Part shown: one piece after another, positions 52,647-60,396 of the stretch
Numbering within the stretch: the first letter of the stretch is position 1
Layout of the letters: each line of letters opens with the position of its first letter
NCBI RefSeq assembly: GCF_014269035.2
Contig: NZ_JABWRP020000006.1
Span: 124,001-188,000 of the forward strand
From: Pseudomonas vlassakiae
GTDB lineage: Bacteria > Pseudomonadota > Gammaproteobacteria > Pseudomonadales > Pseudomonadaceae
Length of the DNA stretch: 64,000 nt
Reading direction: 5' to 3'
Position numbers and translations under genes: made by a program
The notes under the pieces: generated by a model
The model's input: only the letters and a program-made list of their open reading frames with translations
What the model was told of the DNA's origin: nothing
Databases searched by the model: none

Positions 52647-53653
52647 ACATCCATGCCAGCCTCACGCTGGTGTTGCCGCTGGAAGACAGCAGCCAGGTCG
52701 GCCACGCCCGGCGCATGGCGCAGAAGCTGGCCGAGCAACAAGGCTTCGACAGTGAGGATGCCGGGCGCGTAGCCCTGCTGGCGACCGAACTGAGCAGCAA
52801 TGTGCTCAAGCATGCACAGCGCGGCGAGCTGCACCTGCGCGCCATACCCGGCGCCAACGGCTGCGGCGTCGAACTGGTGGCCGTGGACCGGGCGCAGGGC
52901 TTCGATACCGCCACCTGCCTGGCAGACGGTTATTCCACAGGCGGCACCCAAGGCATTGGCCTGGGTGCCATTGCGCGCCTCGCGCAGGTGTTCGACGTTC
53001 ACACCGATGCGCGGGGTTCGGTGATCATGGCGCGCTTGTACCGGCGCCAGGACGCCGGTCACGATATCCGTATCGGCGTGAGCCATCACGCCTTGCATGA
53101 CGACCCGGCCTGTGGCGACATCTGGCACGTGGCGATCGACGGCAACCGCCTCAGCGCGTTGCTGGTGGATGGCCTGGGCCACGGTCCGGATGCCGAGGCG
53201 GCCGCGCAGGCAGGCGCTGTGGCCTTTGCCGCCGATGCGTTCATCGACCCGTTGCAGCTGATCGGCCGCCTGCATCAGGCGATGGCAGGCACCCGCGGTG
53301 GGGCCGTCGCCATCGCCCAGCATGATGCCAGCCAGAACCGCCTGTCCTTCACCGGCGTCGGCAATATCGGCGCCAGCCTGATCCAGGGCACCCAGGCACG
53401 TGGCCTGGCCTCGCTGCCGGGCATTGTCGGCGGCCAATACCGCAAGGCGCAGGCCTTCGACTACGCTCAGGTAAACGGCAACCTGCTCATCCTGTACAGC
53501 GACGGCCTGCAATCGCGCTGGAACCTTCAAGACTACCCTGGCCTGGTGCATCGCCATCCGGCCGTGATCGCGACCGTGCTGCACCGTGATTTCTGCCGTG
53601 GGCGGGATGATGTGACAGTGCTGGTCGTTGACCTGGAGCCCACCCATGGCTGA
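52637..53653 (+). CDS. RsbX-like PP2C phosphatase fused to an RsbW-type HATPase domain
   Basis: 338 aa (ATG at 52643 is an alternative start). Residues about 10-135: HATPase domain with N-box ATELSSNVLKHAQ and G2 loop GGTQGIGLGAIARL, but the G1 box reads VDRAQGFD instead of DxGxG. Residues about 145-335: SpoIIE/PP2C domain with the metal aspartates in LVDGLGHG, LYSDGL and GRDDVTVLVV. Likely resets the module by dephosphorylating RsbR/RsbS. Overlaps rsbT by 10 bases. Bacillus RsbX lacks the HATPase part. Confidence 0.9.
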   Translation: MGMNIHASLTLVLPLEDSSQVGHARRMAQKLAEQQGFDSEDAGRVALLATELSSNVLKHAQRGELHLRAIPGANGCGVELVAVDRAQGFDTATCLADGYSTGGTQGIGLGAIARLAQVFDVHTDARGSVIMARLYRRQDAGHDIRIGVSHHALHDDPACGDIWHVAIDGNRLSALLVDGLGHGPDAEAAAQAGAVAFAADAFIDPLQLIGRLHQAMAGTRGGAVAIAQHDASQNRLSFTGVGNIGASLIQGTQARGLASLPGIVGGQYRKAQAFDYAQVNGNLLILYSDGLQSRWNLQDYPGLVHRHPAVIATVLHRDFCRGRDDVTVLVVDLEPTHG

Positions 53654-54509
53654 ACCCTTGACCGACCCAGTGGCACTGGTCGCCCGCCTGCAGGCCGAAA
53701 ACCAGGCACTGCGCGCCGAACTCGACGAGACCAACCAGGGCGTGCTGGCGCTGTATGCCGAACTGGACATCCAGGCTGAACAACTGCGCCAGGCTTCGGA
53801 CCTGAAAAGCCGCTTCCTGTCCTACATGAGCCACGAATTCCGCACACCGCTGGGTTCGATCCTGAGTATTACCAGCCTGCTGGCCGACGAACTGGATGGC
53901 CCCTTGTCCGAAGAGCAGCACCGCCAGGTCGCGTTCGTCAGTACCGCCACCCGCGAGCTGTCGGACATGGTCGACGACCTCCTCGACCTGGCCAAGATCG
54001 AGGCCGGGCGCATCACCATCTCGCCGGCCTGGTTCGACATGCTCGACCTGTTCGCGGCCCTGCGCGGCATGTTCCGGCCAATTGTCGACGCCAGCGCGGT
54101 GGACCTGATCTTCGAAGAGCCGGTCGGCCTGCCCAGGCTCTACACCGACGACAAGAAGCTTGCGCAGATCCTGCGCAACTTCATCTCCAACGCCGTGAAA
54201 TTCACCTCGCGCGGAGAGGTGCGCGTTTCTGCCCGACTGCAAGGCGAAAACAAGATCCGCTTCGCCGTCAGCGATACCGGCATCGGCATCCCTACCGGGC
54301 TGTTGAACACCTTGTTCGAGGATTTCGCCCAGGTCGACTCGCCGCTGCAGAAACGCCTGCGCGGCACCGGCCTGGGGTTGTCGCTGTGCAAGCGCTTCGC
54401 CACGCTGCTGGGCGGTGAGGTGGGCGTGACCAGCGAACCAGGGATCGGCTCATGCTTCTTCGTAATCATCCCGCTGGCCTTGGCCCAGGAGCACGCCGAT
54501 GAAACCTGA
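53646..54509 (+). CDS. Soluble sensor histidine kinase of the stressosome-like operon
   Basis: 287 aa from MAEPLTD, overlapping the phosphatase gene by 8 bases. N-terminal coiled coil (residues about 10-55, AENQALRAELDETNQ...) with no sensor domain or membrane segment. HisKA with H-box SYMSHEFRTPLGS; HATPase with N-box NFISNAVKFTSRG, SDTGIGIP and GTGLGLSLCKRF. The lack of its own sensor suggests it is driven by a partner, plausibly the RsbT-type switch. Confidence 0.9.
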   Translation: MAEPLTDPVALVARLQAENQALRAELDETNQGVLALYAELDIQAEQLRQASDLKSRFLSYMSHEFRTPLGSILSITSLLADELDGPLSEEQHRQVAFVSTATRELSDMVDDLLDLAKIEAGRITISPAWFDMLDLFAALRGMFRPIVDASAVDLIFEEPVGLPRLYTDDKKLAQILRNFISNAVKFTSRGEVRVSARLQGENKIRFAVSDTGIGIPTGLLNTLFEDFAQVDSPLQKRLRGTGLGLSLCKRFATLLGGEVGVTSEPGIGSCFFVIIPLALAQEHADET

Positions 54510-56442
54510 TGTGCGCCTGCTGATCGTCGACGACAACGCGGCTACCCGCTACGCCTTGCGCCGGCGTTTGGGCGTGCATGGCTATGAGGTGCTCGAAGCC
54601 GGCACCGGCGGCGATGGGCTGGCGCTGATCAGGGAGCAGCAGGTGGATGCACTCATCCTCGACGTCAACCTGCCCGACATGAGCGGTTTCGATATCGTTC
54701 GCCTGCTGCGCCAGGACCCGGCCACAGCCCTGTTGCCGGTGATCCACGTGTCGGCCGCATCGATCCAGAGCGGCGACATCATCACCGGTCTCAACGCCGG
54801 TGCCGATGCCTACCTGATCCACCCGGTCGACCCGGACGTATTGCTGGCCACCCTGCGCACGCTGTTGCGGGTACGCGACACTGAACGTGCGCTGCGCGAA
54901 AGCGAGGCGCGTTTTCAGGAAATCTTCCGCAGCGTATCGGCGCCTATCGCCGTGCTCGACGCCGAGTTCAAGGTGCATGAATGCAACCACGCATTCGCCG
55001 ACCTGATGCAGGACAACCGCGACCCGCAGCAACTGCGCGAGTGCTTTGCCGAAGGCCAGGCACTGGTGCTGGAAGAAATGCGCGAGCACTTGCGCGCCGG
55101 CAAGCGCTGGCGCGGCAACCTGGGCATGCGCCTGCATGGCGAGCCGCGCGATACCGAATGGCAGTTGTCACCGTATCGCGCACCTGGGCTTTGCCTGGTG
55201 TTTATCGAAGACATCACCGAGCACCGCCACCGCGAACGCTCGCACCTGGCGCGCCTGGACGATGCCACCACGCAGTTGGCCAAGGAAGTCGCCGAGCGTG
55301 CGCGCACCGAGGCCCAGCTGTTGCAACTGCAGAAAATGGAAGCCCTGGGCAGCCTGACCGGTGGCATCGCCCATGACTTCAACAACCTGCTGACGGGCGT
55401 GATCACCAGCCTCGAACTGATCCGCAAACGCGTCACCGAAGGCCGCACGGAAAAGGTGCCGAAATACGTCGATGCAGCGCTCAGTTCCGCCAACAGCGCC
55501 GCCGTGCTGACCCACCGCCTGTTGGCCTTCGCTCGCCAGCAACCGCTGGACACCCGGCCGGTGGACGTCAATCAGCACGTCAGCTCGCTGGAGGAGCTGC
55601 TCACCCGCACCATCGGCGAACGGGTTTCCCTCAGCCTGGATTTGTCTACCCATCCTGCCATCGCCCTGGTCGACCCCGTGCAGCTGGAAAGTGCCGTGCT
55701 CAACCTGGTGATCAACGCCCGCGATGCGTTGCCCAAGGGCGGGCAGATCTGGGTCAAGACCTGCACGGCGTTGGTCCATGGCGACCCCAACCTGCAAGAC
55801 GGTCCCTATGTAGCGGTGACGGTGCGTGACAACGGCAGCGGCATCGAGCCTGATGTGCTCGACAAGGTTTTCGACCCGTTCTTCACCACCAAACCGCTGG
55901 GCCAGGGGACCGGTTTGGGGCTGTCGACCATCTACGGCTTCGCCCGGCAGTCGGGCGGCCACGTAGTGCTGCGCAGCGTATTGGGTGAAGGCACCGAAGT
56001 GACCCTGATGTTGCCCGCCACCGAGGATGTCGCCGTGCCCCCGCAGCGCGAAGTGGCGGAAGATGCCCGCGGCAATGGCGAGCATGTGCTGATTGTCGAG
56101 GACATGGCGTCGGTGCGCCTGTCGGTGGCCGAGGCACTGACCGATGCAGGGTACCGCTGCACACTGGCCTCGACGATCGACGAGGCGCTTTTCCATCTGC
56201 GGCACGAGCCAGGGCCGGATTTGCTGTTGACCGATGTGGGGCTGCCGACGCTGAGCGGGCGCGAACTGGCGGATATGGCCAGAGTTTGCAGGCCTGGGTT
56301 GCCGGTGGTGTTCATGACCGGGTATGCCGATGAAGCGCTGGACCGGCAGGCGTTTCTGGGGGTGGGGATGGATATGCTGGTGAAACCGTTTCGGTTGGGT
56401 GAGTTGCTGGACAAGGTGAGACGGGCGGTGGGGCGGGGGTGA
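54499..56442 (+). CDS. Hybrid kinase REC-PAS-HisKA-HATPase-REC
   Basis: 647 aa; overlaps the preceding kinase by 11 bases. REC1 (residues about 3-120, phospho-Asp in LILDVNLPDMSG), PAS (about 140-240), HisKA with GGIAHDFNNLLTGV, HATPase with NLVINARDALPKGG, DNGSGIEP and GTGLGLSTIYGFARQ, REC2 (about 530-645, phospho-Asp in LLLTDVGLPTLSG). No HPt, DNA-binding or enzymatic output domain, so the end of the relay must be encoded elsewhere. Confidence 0.93.
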   Translation: MKPDVRLLIVDDNAATRYALRRRLGVHGYEVLEAGTGGDGLALIREQQVDALILDVNLPDMSGFDIVRLLRQDPATALLPVIHVSAASIQSGDIITGLNAGADAYLIHPVDPDVLLATLRTLLRVRDTERALRESEARFQEIFRSVSAPIAVLDAEFKVHECNHAFADLMQDNRDPQQLRECFAEGQALVLEEMREHLRAGKRWRGNLGMRLHGEPRDTEWQLSPYRAPGLCLVFIEDITEHRHRERSHLARLDDATTQLAKEVAERARTEAQLLQLQKMEALGSLTGGIAHDFNNLLTGVITSLELIRKRVTEGRTEKVPKYVDAALSSANSAAVLTHRLLAFARQQPLDTRPVDVNQHVSSLEELLTRTIGERVSLSLDLSTHPAIALVDPVQLESAVLNLVINARDALPKGGQIWVKTCTALVHGDPNLQDGPYVAVTVRDNGSGIEPDVLDKVFDPFFTTKPLGQGTGLGLSTIYGFARQSGGHVVLRSVLGEGTEVTLMLPATEDVAVPPQREVAEDARGNGEHVLIVEDMASVRLSVAEALTDAGYRCTLASTIDEALFHLRHEPGPDLLLTDVGLPTLSGRELADMARVCRPGLPVVFMTGYADEALDRQAFLGVGMDMLVKPFRLGELLDKVRRAVGRG

Positions 56443-56658
56443 AAGAGGGCGTGTTCACTTTACCATCAAGCGCCCGCTGGTTACTGCAGCAGGCGCCTGT
56501 ATCACCTCAGTTGTTGTTCCTAGCTATCGCAGAGGGCTCCGGGATTTTGCGAAGGTCCAGCAGCATTTGCCGGTAGTAATTAACAGCAGAAACACGAGCT
56601 CGGTGACTTAGTCGCTGTAGTTGAGGCTCTCCCGTGCAGCACGTAGCAGAGGCTGAGA

Positions 56659-58170
56659 TCAGTCGCCTGAGGGGCGTTGTTCGGCTTTTAGCGCTCGGCC
56701 GGCCGCAGTCAGTCGATAGCGTTGCTTGCTGCTGTTGGGCTTGTCTGGGATGGTCATCTCAACCACGCCAAGTGCCAGTAGTGGGGCCAAAACTTGCTCG
56801 CGGAACTTGCTGCGGTTGCTGCGCCCGACGAAAGTCATCAGCTCTGGCGCAGCGTGATCGCCTGTCATCTTGTACAGCAGCGTTATCTGCTCTTGCTGCA
56901 GAGGCAGGCGAGTATCGGCCTGGCCTCCTTCGATAGCGGACTCAGTAGCTACTTGGTCCCGACTTAGTCCCGACTTAGTCCCTGCTTGGTCCCGACTTGG
57001 ACCCGAAAGAGGCCCTTTTTCAACGTCGCGCTGAACCACCACCTTGAACTGATTACTCTGCCGGTCGTCCTCCAGCCGAATCATTGGCCAAGCATCGATA
57101 GCGCGCGGGATGCCGGTGCCCAGACCGCGATAGGGGAGAATGTGCACAGCATGGGAAGTGAGCGTCGGGTTACGACGGTTGGACAGGCCGAATCTAATTT
57201 TCTCAGTGTCGAGGACGTCAGGCAGGTGCCCGGGGCTGATCAGTTCGATGCGATCGGCAAAGATCATGATCCGGATCGAGGCGCTGACAAAGTAGTCGCG
57301 GTGGATCAGGGCATTGACCAGCAGTTCCTCAAACACTTCCTCCGGTACTTCTAGCTGACCGAGGCTATTGAAGCCCTGCTGCAGCTGGACATGGCGCAGG
57401 TTGCGCTTGATGAAGGCGAGGCTTCGTCGGTACTGCTCCAGCAGGGTACCGTCGATATCTTCGCTATCTAGATAGTGGCGGTCATGCACCACCGTGCCCG
57501 GAAACGCCACGGCCTTGATATCGAAAGCTGGACACAGACGCTGTGGCGCCTGGCCGAAGAGCAGCAAACCGGCCACATTAGGGGTTCCACCACTGGCGAG
57601 ACCGAGATTTTCCAAGATACGGACGGTTTCCAGGCCTGACTGTTCAAGGCTTTGTCGAAAGCGCCTTTGGAAGTACTGGCCAAGCGCTTTAGCGTCGATG
57701 TCCGCTACACTGCTGCCCGCTACTGGTACCGCATCGGCACACACCAGCCCGGCCTGCTGGAACAAACGCTGCAATTCTTCACGGGCCGTGACCCGACGCT
57801 TATCGGAGCCGTTCTTTACCCAGATGCGACCCTGGTTGTCGACATAGGGTTTGTTCAGCCCTTGCTCGACTGTCACTACCATGACCAGCCCGTGCTCAGT
57901 CTGAAGGTTGCTGGACAGTGGATTGATAGCAGGGCGGACATTCTGCGAGGACGCATTCGAGAGCAGCTGATTGAGCCGCGCAACGTCGGTGCTACTGAGA
58001 CCACTAACCGCGCCGGAGTCGTCCACGCCAATCATTAGATAGCCACCTGAGGTATTGGCGAACGCCACCAACTCGGCTGCCAGGGCATCGACATTATTGA
58101 AATCGCGCTTGAACTGATGGCGACTGTCCTCACCACAGGCAAGGATCTGATGAAGCTCGGCAAGGGTCAT
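56659..58170 (-). CDS. Schlafen/AlbA_2-type ATP-binding regulator
   Basis: 503 aa. N-terminal AlbA_2 domain (EDSRHQFKRDF, LVAFANTSGGYLMIGVDDSG, residues about 10-130), central region ending in an HATPase_c_4-like domain (EELLVNALIHRDYF, about 285-300; YRGLGTGIPRAI), then a Ser/Arg/Asp/Gln repeat linker (about 395-425) and a C-terminal winged-helix region. Such proteins occur in accessory islands and as transcription or defence factors; the role here is unknown. Convergent with the stressosome operon. Confidence 0.85.
   Translation of the reverse strand: MTLAELHQILACGEDSRHQFKRDFNNVDALAAELVAFANTSGGYLMIGVDDSGAVSGLSSTDVARLNQLLSNASSQNVRPAINPLSSNLQTEHGLVMVVTVEQGLNKPYVDNQGRIWVKNGSDKRRVTAREELQRLFQQAGLVCADAVPVAGSSVADIDAKALGQYFQRRFRQSLEQSGLETVRILENLGLASGGTPNVAGLLLFGQAPQRLCPAFDIKAVAFPGTVVHDRHYLDSEDIDGTLLEQYRRSLAFIKRNLRHVQLQQGFNSLGQLEVPEEVFEELLVNALIHRDYFVSASIRIMIFADRIELISPGHLPDVLDTEKIRFGLSNRRNPTLTSHAVHILPYRGLGTGIPRAIDAWPMIRLEDDRQSNQFKVVVQRDVEKGPLSGPSRDQAGTKSGLSRDQVATESAIEGGQADTRLPLQQEQITLLYKMTGDHAAPELMTFVGRSNRSKFREQVLAPLLALGVVEMTIPDKPNSSKQRYRLTAAGRALKAEQRPSGD
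56940..57005. repeat. Short tandem repeats in the Schlafen-like gene
   Basis: Repeated GGTCCCGACTT / AGTCCCGACTT units (11 bp, about five imperfect copies) code for the SRDQAGTKSGLSRDQVAT-type linker. Repeats of this kind can change copy number by slippage; an 11-bp unit would alter the frame. Confidence 0.7.
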
Positions 58171-58266
58171 GAAACGTCTCTAAGTATCGCGGCCGATAAG
58201 TCTTATAGCCGGGGCATTATCCCTTATGAGCGAGTATGGTGGCCAATCCGATGAGCTGGATCGGCC

Positions 58267-58445
58267 CTATCCCGTCTGGCCCCAGAGGTTGTCATTGGGT
58301 GCTAGCACCACGCCTAGATTACCACCGAGCATTTTGACCAGCCGCGCGCCGCCGCCATCGTTTTTGAACGCTTCATCAATCTGCTTCTGACGAAGCTTCG
58401 GCTGATGCTGGTTGTTTGCGCTGATGTTGAGATTGCTGTGGCCGC
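58267..58445 (-). pseudogene. Orphan C-terminal coding fragment
   Basis: A minus-strand frame of about 58 codons reads NISANNQHQPKLRQKQIDEA, then FKNDGGGARLVKMLGGNLGV, ending LWGQTG and TAG. It has protein-like composition but no start; upstream it runs straight into a REP arm. Source protein not recognised. Likely the 3' remnant of a lost gene. Confidence 0.5.
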
Positions 58446-58495
58446 TTTGCGGACCTATCGCGAAACGAGGCCGCTCCTACAAAAGAGCGGCGGCG
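58443..58495. repeat. Single REP-like element
   Basis: GCTTTGCGGACCTATCGCGA followed by GAGGCCGCTCCTAC, similar to one arm of the long composite elements, ending near the DUF3077-like gene. Confidence 0.55.
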
Positions 58496-58503
58496 GGTCT
58501 ATT

Positions 58504-58773
58504 TCAAGGCACTTTTGCCATGCCCAACTCGGCGTCATCAAGCAGGGCCTTGGCCATGGCGCTGAGGTAGTGCGAGGCCCAAAGCAGCAGGGGTTTGTCT
58601 TCCATCAGGCCGTCGATGGACAGGTCGCGAACGTAGCCCATCAGTTCTGAAGCCTGTTCGCGAGCGGCCTGGCAAGGGATGCCGGGTTCGATGCGGAACA
58701 ATGGATGGGTCTGGTTTTCGCCTTGGAAGAAGGTGGTTTTGCCAACGGTGAATCGGGTTTCTTCGGTGGCCAT
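58504..58773 (-). CDS. DUF3077-like small protein, 89 aa
   Basis: From MATEETRFTVGKTTFF. The pattern PLFRIEPGIPCQAAREQASELMG fits the DUF3077 family found in pseudomonads. No signal peptide; probably a cytoplasmic helical protein of unknown function. The DUF6124-like gene lies 62 bases upstream on the same strand, a common pairing in this genus. Confidence 0.75.
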   Translation of the reverse strand: MATEETRFTVGKTTFFQGENQTHPLFRIEPGIPCQAAREQASELMGYVRDLSIDGLMEDKPLLLWASHYLSAMAKALLDDAELGMAKVP

Positions 58774-58835
58774 TGTTTGATCTCCCTGAAGTCGTAGAGG
58801 CCTGGCCTGGCAGGCCAGGCTGAGCATGCTGCGGA

Positions 58836-59078
58836 TCAGTGCAGCGTCTGCGGGTCGGCGGGTTTCTGGATCTGGGCCAGGGCCGTTTCGAGCAATTTGC
58901 GCAAGCTGTCGAGTTCGTGCATCGACGTCATGATCAGCAGCGACACAGGTGACTTGGGCTGCATCAGCATTGCCTGCTGGACGACGGCTTCGGCGCAGAG
59001 CGCATAGTCGGCGGCCATCATCAGCGTGTCCTCCAGGGCGTGGAGGAGGTGGGGGGGATCGGGGACTATCTTCAACAT
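58836..59078 (-). CDS. DUF6124-like small protein, 80 aa
   Basis: From MLKIVPDPPHLLH; GGAAG stands five bases before this ATG, so it is preferred to the ATG at 59090. N-terminal K-x-x-P-D-P-P motif, helical middle (LEDTLMMAADYALCAEAVVQQAM) and LLIMTSMHELDSLRKLLETAL. Family assignment is by motif and pairing with the DUF3077-like gene. Function unknown. Confidence 0.7.
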   Translation of the reverse strand: MLKIVPDPPHLLHALEDTLMMAADYALCAEAVVQQAMLMQPKSPVSLLIMTSMHELDSLRKLLETALAQIQKPADPQTLH

Positions 59079-59432
59079 GATTGCTTCCATTTCAGGGCCG
59101 TCACCATCTGCTGTCAAACAGAGGGTGGCAGCTGTACGCGGGTTGACAGACCGGCGGAAACAACAAGTTCCGGCGCACGCAAGCGTGCCCGCACGTACAG
59201 CCGCCATAACGACGAACCGCTTTGTTGTTTACCGTCGCGACCTGTCAAAGTCATGCCGTTGGAGTGCAACGACCCAGCGAGACTAAAACCCTGAAAAAGC
59301 GATCGCAACGGAAAACAGGGGCGGAGAGTATCTTTGGGAAGTGTCCTACAAGAAAGGGGTAAAAACCGATTTTTCGCTGCATTTCGAAACAATCTGTAAC
59401 GCTAGGCAGGTGGATTAGATTATTCCAGACAC
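59079..59432. other. Control region between the DUF6124-like gene and tmRNA
   Basis: About 350 bases. A minus-strand open frame (59114-59392) is present but has no family features and atypical composition (many Arg, Leu, Ser), so it is treated as non-coding. Probably holds the promoter of the DUF6124/DUF3077 pair; no boxes were clear enough to place. Confidence 0.5.
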
Positions 59433-59457
59433 AAAAAAAGACGCCCTAGGGCGTCTT
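59433..59457 (-). terminator. Rho-independent terminator of ssrA
   Basis: On the minus strand a 9-bp stem AAGACGCCC/GGGCGTCTT with a TA loop is followed by a T-run, 14 bases after the tmRNA 3' CCA. Confidence 0.92.
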
Positions 59458-59470
59458 CTATTTTGGAATT

Positions 59471-59862
59471 TGGTGGAGCCGGGGGGATTTGAACCCCCGT
59501 CCGCCAGTACTCCGCTGTCGGTACTACATGCTTAGCCGTGTCTACTGATTTAATCCGCAGCCGCCCGACGGGCAGGGTGCTTTGGATGAGTTGGGTAAGT
59601 TTTAGTCGCTTTGCCCCCAACGTGCTACACGACGATCCTGTTCTGTATGACAATCATTTCGGGTTTACAGGCATCCCCTGATGATTGCTGGAGCCGAAGC
59701 TACCAGGAGAGCGGGCTCAGCTGCTTACGCAGCGAGAGCGTAGCCCTCGTAGTTTTCGTCATTGGCAACTATAGAAAGTTGCAACAGTGGATTTACGAGT
59801 TCTGTTACCAACTCGGCATGCACCTAGAGTTTCGCTACCGGCGTCGAATCCTGATCGGCCCC
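59471..59862 (-). ncRNA. ssrA: Transfer-messenger RNA (tmRNA)
   Basis: 392 nt. The 5' end begins GGGGCCGATCAGGATTCGAC and the 3' end carries the T-arm GGGGGTTCAAATCCCCC and GGCTCCACCA; these make the tRNA-Ala-like half. The reading frame for the degradation tag lies at 59725-59766 and encodes ANDENYEGYALAA plus TAA. Frees stalled ribosomes with SmpB. Its 3' end is a well-known integration site, and the genes beyond it (58.2-59.1 kb) look accessory. Confidence 0.96.
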
Positions 59863-59904
59863 ACACTAGCTCTTGGCTAACGCACCTTACGGCACGTGAG
59901 GCGG

Positions 59905-59933
59905 AGTATACGCCATTGCGCGGGCGACGTCGA
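59905..59933 (-). promoter_or_regulatory. Candidate ssrA promoter
   Basis: On the minus strand TATACT (59905-59910) is preceded, after a 17-base spacer, by TCGACG (59928-59933), a 4/6 match to the sigma70 -35 box. It would give a precursor with about 35 extra 5' bases, to be removed by RNase P. Confidence 0.5.
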
Positions 59934-59964
59934 CAGCCGGTCCTGTCGCCCGCGCTGCGACGGC

Positions 59965-60258
59965 TCAAGCACCGCTGCCGCCGGCCGTGCCGCTGCCTTT
60001 CTCGGTCTTTTCCAGGCGCTCCAGCACCTTGCTGGTGATGGCGATGCAGCCTTTGGTGTCACCTGAAGCCTGGGCGGCCTTGGCTTTGTCGACCTGCTCG
60101 GTCAGGGCTTTGTCCAGGCCCTCGGAGGTCGCGCCGGCGGTGGCCATGCTGTCGTCGATCTTCTGCAGGTTGATCGTGCACAGGTCATCGGCGGCGAATA
60201 CCGGCGAAGCCAGGAGGGTAGCGGCCGCGAAGAGGGCCGAAAGCGCGGTGCCTTTCAT
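59965..60258 (-). CDS. Small periplasmic protein of unknown function
   Basis: 97 aa. Signal peptide MKGTALSALFAAATLLASPV with cleavage near VFA-AD, then a helical, Ala/Lys-rich domain with two Cys residues (DDLCTINLQ and GDTKGCIAI) that could form a disulfide, and a Gly-rich tail. Not assigned to a family. GGAG-like bases lie before the ATG. Confidence 0.8.
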   Translation of the reverse strand: MKGTALSALFAAATLLASPVFAADDLCTINLQKIDDSMATAGATSEGLDKALTEQVDKAKAAQASGDTKGCIAITSKVLERLEKTEKGSGTAGGSGA

Positions 60259-60396
60259 GGGAGTCTCCTTTTATGGCCGCTGGGAAGTGGGCCTGTAAGG
60301 GTGGACTGTCGGGATTTTGCGAGGGTTCAATCGGGTGATGGATTGGACAGGGTGGTGTGTGGCGGGATGTTGCCGTCGATAGGCTAATGCGGTCCG

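Larger units (their letters stand above)
58171..58503. other. Non-coding stretch with remnants and a REP arm
   Basis: About 330 bases without an intact gene. It holds the orphan C-terminal fragment at 58267-58445 and a REP-like arm (58443-58495). Confidence 0.6.

Noticed and set aside
56443..56658. Minus-strand open stretch of about 40 codons (ending KIPEPSAIARNNN) just beyond the Schlafen-like gene
   Set aside because: No start codon with a ribosome site and no recognisable domain. Possibly debris, but too weak to list as a gene.
59114..59392. 92-codon minus-strand open frame upstream of the DUF6124-like gene
   Set aside because: Arg/Leu/Ser-rich with no domain, and it overlaps the likely promoter region of the small gene pair.
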